This document shows, piece by piece, positions 61,450 through 64,000 of a stretch of 64,000 bases of DNA; position 1 is the first letter of the stretch; each line of letters begins with the position of its first letter. The stretch comes from Mycobacterium sp. 1164966.3 (GTDB lineage: Bacteria; Actinomycetota; Actinomycetes; Mycobacteriales; Mycobacteriaceae): positions 124,001-188,000 of the forward strand of contig NZ_LZSG01000070.1 in the NCBI RefSeq assembly GCF_001665395.1. Reading direction: 5' to 3'. The notes beneath the pieces were generated by a model. That model was given only the letters and a program-made list of their open reading frames with translations, was not told where the DNA came from and ran no database searches. The position numbers and the translations under genes are program-made.

Positions 61450-62502
61450 ATGGTCCGGGTGGCCGAAGCGATAAGAGTGGCAGTAGCCGGAGCCAGCGGA
61501 TATGCCGGCGGTGAAATCCTGCGCCTACTGCTCGGGCATCCGGCTTACACCGGCGGTCGGCTCACGATAGGCGCGGTGACCGCCGCGACCAGTGCCGGCA
61601 GCACACTCGGTGAACACCATCCACACCTCATCCCGCTGGCGCAGCGAGTGGTCGAACCCACCGAGCTGGCGGTGCTCGACGGTCACGACGTCATCTTCCT
61701 GGGCCTGCCGCACGGGCATTCGGCCGCACTCGCCGAACAGTTGAGCCCGGACACGCTGATCATTGACTGCGGCGCGGACTTTCGCCTCATCGATCCGGTC
61801 GCGTGGGAACGGTTCTACGGATCTCCGCACGCCGGCAGCTGGCCGTACGGGCTGCCTGAGCTGCCCGGGGCGCGCGAGCGGCTGCGCGGCGCGCGGCGCA
61901 TCGCGGTTCCGGGCTGTTATCCCACCGCGGCGCTGCTGGCGTTGCTGCCGGCGGTAGCCGAGGATCTCGTCGAACCCGCCGTCACAGTCGTCGCGGTCAG
62001 CGGAACTTCCGGCGCCGGTCGCGCCGCCAAGACGGACCTGCTCGGCGCCGAAGTCATCGGATCGGCGCGGGCTTACAACATCGCCGGTGTCCATCGGCAT
62101 ACCCCCGAGATCGCGCAGGGGCTCCGGACTGTCACCGATCGCGACGTCAGGGTGTCGTTCACGCCGGTGCTCATCCCCACCTCCCGGGGCATCCTGGCCA
62201 CCTGCACCGCGCGCACCCGGTCGCCGTTGTCGCAGTTGAGAGCGGCATACGAAAAGGCTTACGACGCCGAGCCTTTCATCTATCTGATGCCGGACGGCCA
62301 GCTGCCGCGGACCGGCGCGGTGATCGGCAGCAATGCCGCGCACGTCGCCGTCGCGGTGGACGAAGCCGCCGAGACGTTCGTGGCGATCGCGGCGATCGAC
62401 AACCTGGTCAAGGGCACGGCCGGCGCCGCGATCCAGTCGATGAACCTGGCACTGGGCTGGCCGGAGACCGCAGGCCTATCCACGGTCGGGGTGGCGCCAT
62501 GA
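61450..62502 (+). CDS. argC: N-acetyl-gamma-glutamyl-phosphate reductase
   Basis: This is the third step of arginine synthesis, NADPH reduction of N-acetylglutamyl phosphate (350 aa). The nucleotide-binding start VAVAGASGYAGGEILRLLLGHP lies near residues 11-32, the catalytic Cys is in AVPGCYPTAALLAL near 155-168, and the His and closing motifs AGVHRHTPEIAQ and NLVKGTAGAAIQSMNLALGWPE are conserved. The ATG at 61450 overlaps the region just after the ARG box; GTG at 61459 is an alternative. An ATG at 61443, at the place where M. tuberculosis ArgC (MQN...) would begin, is out of frame here. It ends in an ATGA overlap with argJ. Confidence 0.96.
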   Translation: MVRVAEAIRVAVAGASGYAGGEILRLLLGHPAYTGGRLTIGAVTAATSAGSTLGEHHPHLIPLAQRVVEPTELAVLDGHDVIFLGLPHGHSAALAEQLSPDTLIIDCGADFRLIDPVAWERFYGSPHAGSWPYGLPELPGARERLRGARRIAVPGCYPTAALLALLPAVAEDLVEPAVTVVAVSGTSGAGRAAKTDLLGAEVIGSARAYNIAGVHRHTPEIAQGLRTVTDRDVRVSFTPVLIPTSRGILATCTARTRSPLSQLRAAYEKAYDAEPFIYLMPDGQLPRTGAVIGSNAAHVAVAVDEAAETFVAIAAIDNLVKGTAGAAIQSMNLALGWPETAGLSTVGVAP

Positions 62503-63713
62503 CCGAAACCGTCAGTGCGGCAAGGCTGCTGCGCGCACAGGGTGTCACCGCCCCGGCGGGCTTCCGGGCCGCCGGGATCGCCGCCGGGATCAAGGCATCG
62601 GGGGCCCGCGACTTGGCGCTGGTGTTCAACGAAGGGCCCGACTACGCCGCCGCCGGTGTGTTCACCCGCAACAAAGTCAAGGCCGCGCCGGTGCTGTGGA
62701 CCCAGCAGGTGCTGACTACCGGACGGCTGCGCGCGGTGATCCTCAACTCCGGTGGCGCCAATGCGTGTACCGGGCCGGCCGGCTTCCAGGACACGCACGC
62801 TACCGCGGAGGCGCTTGCCGCGGCGCTGTCGGACTGGGGAACCGAAACCGGCGCTGTCGAGGTCGCAGTCTGCTCGACCGGACTGATCGGCGACCGGCTG
62901 CCGATGGACAGAGTGCTCGCCGGCATCAGCGAAATCGTGCACGACATGGCCGGCGGTCTGGTCGGTGGCGACGACGCCGCCCACGCCATCATGACCACCG
63001 ACACTGTGGCCAAACAGGTTGCGCTGCATCATCAGGACAACTGGACGGTGGGGGGCATGGCGAAGGGGGCGGGCATGCTGGCGCCGTCGTTGGCCACCAT
63101 GCTGTGCGTGCTCACCACCGATATAGTCGCTGAGGCCGCCGATCTCGACCGCGCGTTGCGTTCTGCCACCGCGCGCACGTTCGACCGGCTCGACATCGAC
63201 GGCAGCTGCTCCACCAACGACACCGTGCTGCTGCTCGCCTCGGGGGCCAGCGAAATCGCCCCGGCCCAGGCCGAACTGGACGAAGCGGTGTTGCGGGTCT
63301 GCGACGATTTGTGCGCCCAGCTGCAAGCCGACGCCGAGGGTGTGACCAAACGCCTCACCGTGACGGTTACCGGGGCCGCCAGCGAAGACGACGCGCTCAT
63401 CGCCGCACGCCTGGTCGCCCGCGACAGCCTGGTCAAGACCGCGGCCTTCGGCTCCGACCCCAACTGGGGCAGAGTACTCGCCGCCGTCGGCATGGCCCCG
63501 GTCACTCTCGACCCAGACCGAATCACCGTGTCGTTCAACGGCTCTGCGGTGTGCATAAACGGCGTCGGTGTTCCGGGCGCCCGCGAGGTGAACCTGTCCG
63601 GGCCGAATATCGACATCGTGGTCGATCTGCAGGTCGGCGACGGGCAAGCGGCCATTCGGACGACCGACCTTTCGCATGGCTACGTCGAAGAGAATTCGGC
63701 CTACAGCACATGA
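62499..63713 (+). CDS. argJ: Bifunctional glutamate N-acetyltransferase / ornithine acetyltransferase
   Basis: It recycles the acetyl group from N-acetylornithine to glutamate in the cyclic arginine pathway (404 aa). The enzyme self-cleaves before a conserved Thr, visible in KGAGMLAPSLATMLCVLTTD near 188-207 (Ala-Thr bond in LATML). Other family segments are LVFNEGPDYAAAGVFTRNKV near 42-61, CSTGLIGDRLPM near 126-137 and FGSDPNWGRVLAAVG near 317-331. It overlaps argC and argB by 4 nt each (ATGA), giving tight coupling of the operon. Confidence 0.97.
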   Translation: MTETVSAARLLRAQGVTAPAGFRAAGIAAGIKASGARDLALVFNEGPDYAAAGVFTRNKVKAAPVLWTQQVLTTGRLRAVILNSGGANACTGPAGFQDTHATAEALAAALSDWGTETGAVEVAVCSTGLIGDRLPMDRVLAGISEIVHDMAGGLVGGDDAAHAIMTTDTVAKQVALHHQDNWTVGGMAKGAGMLAPSLATMLCVLTTDIVAEAADLDRALRSATARTFDRLDIDGSCSTNDTVLLLASGASEIAPAQAELDEAVLRVCDDLCAQLQADAEGVTKRLTVTVTGAASEDDALIAARLVARDSLVKTAAFGSDPNWGRVLAAVGMAPVTLDPDRITVSFNGSAVCINGVGVPGAREVNLSGPNIDIVVDLQVGDGQAAIRTTDLSHGYVEENSAYST

Positions 63714-64000
63714 GCGTCCAGGCCCTACCCACCCAGGTCAAAGCCCAGGTCCTGGCCGAAGCGCTGCCGTGGCTGAAGCAGTTGCACGGCAAGATCGTCG
63801 TGGTCAAATACGGCGGCAACGCCATGACCGATGACACGTTGCGCGCGGCATTCGCCGCCGATATGGCGTTTCTGCGCAACTGTGGCATCCATCCTGTCGT
63901 CGTACACGGCGGTGGACCGCAGATCACCACAATGCTGCGTCGCCTCGGCATCGAAGGCGACTTCAAGGGCGGATTCCGGGTCACCACACCGGAAGTGCTC
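63710..64000 (+). CDS. argB: Acetylglutamate kinase, 3' partial
   Basis: This is the second enzyme of arginine synthesis. Only the first 97 residues are in the window, and the frame runs off the right edge. The visible part contains the kinase start KIVVVKYGGNAM near 28-39 and the glutamate-binding loop PVVVHGGGPQITTML near 63-77, both diagnostic of the amino-acid kinase fold. It starts with ATG overlapping the argJ stop. In other bacteria with the cyclic pathway it is the arginine-inhibited step. Confidence 0.97.
   Translation, partial: MSVQALPTQVKAQVLAEALPWLKQLHGKIVVVKYGGNAMTDDTLRAAFAADMAFLRNCGIHPVVVHGGGPQITTMLRRLGIEGDFKGGFRVTTPEVL

Noticed and set aside
62280..63677. 465-aa minus-strand frame opposite argJ
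   Set aside because: It is antisense to a conserved enzyme with His/Gly/Arg-rich shadow composition.

Overview
The window is a high-GC actinobacterial chromosome segment. Gene order and protein content indicate a slow-growing Mycobacterium that is not a member of the M. tuberculosis complex. The backbone follows the order I know from M. tuberculosis Rv1617 to Rv1654: pykA, tesB1, Rv1619, cydABDC, Rv1624c, Rv1625c adenylate cyclase, pdtaR (Rv1626), Rv1627c/Rv1628c, polA, rpsA, coaE, uvrB, Rv1634, Rv1635c, Rv1636, Rv1637c, uvrA, lysX, infC-rpmI-rplT, tsnR, Rv1645c, Rv1647, Rv1648, pheST, argCJB. All M. tuberculosis comparisons are from memory and no search was run. Both ends are cut: an HNH/DUF222 gene at the left and argB at the right.

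Layout. 1-5.3 kb: HNH nuclease-like gene, pyruvate kinase, thioesterase and a DUF2156 membrane protein. 5.3-11.2 kb: cytochrome bd oxidase operon cydA-cydB-cydD-cydC (minus strand) with a dyad in front of cydA. 11.2-14.8 kb: DUF308 protein, membrane adenylate cyclase, DUF488 protein, a tRNA with anticodon CAA but a short variable loop, and the ANTAR regulator pdtaR. 14.8-22.5 kb: thiolase/DUF35 pair, ABM monooxygenase-like gene, polA, rpsA, coaE. 22.5-33.5 kb: an accessory block between coaE and uvrB. It holds a 56-bp tandem repeat, a secreted protein, a four-gene run (LuxR-type response regulator, ATP-dependent DNA ligase, primase-polymerase, Fpg/Nei glycosylase), a divergent stress-like cassette, a DUF402 protein, and an FHA-ABC exporter divergent from a Ser/Thr kinase. 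33.5-43.1 kb: uvrB to uvrA backbone. 43.1-48.7 kb: a second accessory block (winged-helix protein, htpG, PknH-like kinase with a small upstream partner, small membrane protein). 48.7-64 kb: lysX, the infC operon with an attenuator-like leader, tsnR, DUF2236 protein, second adenylate cyclase, rhomboid-like protein, pheST, and argCJB behind an ARG box.

How the genes connect. DNA repair is over-represented (polA, uvrB, uvrA, ligase, primase-polymerase, Fpg/Nei). polA, uvrB and uvrA each carry a promoter matching the mycobacterial PafBC/RecA-NDp consensus with the same 8-nt spacer, and polA and uvrB look leaderless. A phospho-signalling theme recurs: two receptor-type Ser/Thr kinases, an FHA-domain exporter and two response regulators. 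A cAMP theme also recurs: two class III cyclases and a universal stress protein of the type reported to bind cAMP. Several gene junctions hold strong hairpins instead of U-tract terminators. The one classical intrinsic terminator I found lies inside the infC leader, which suggests attenuation of the ribosomal-protein operon.
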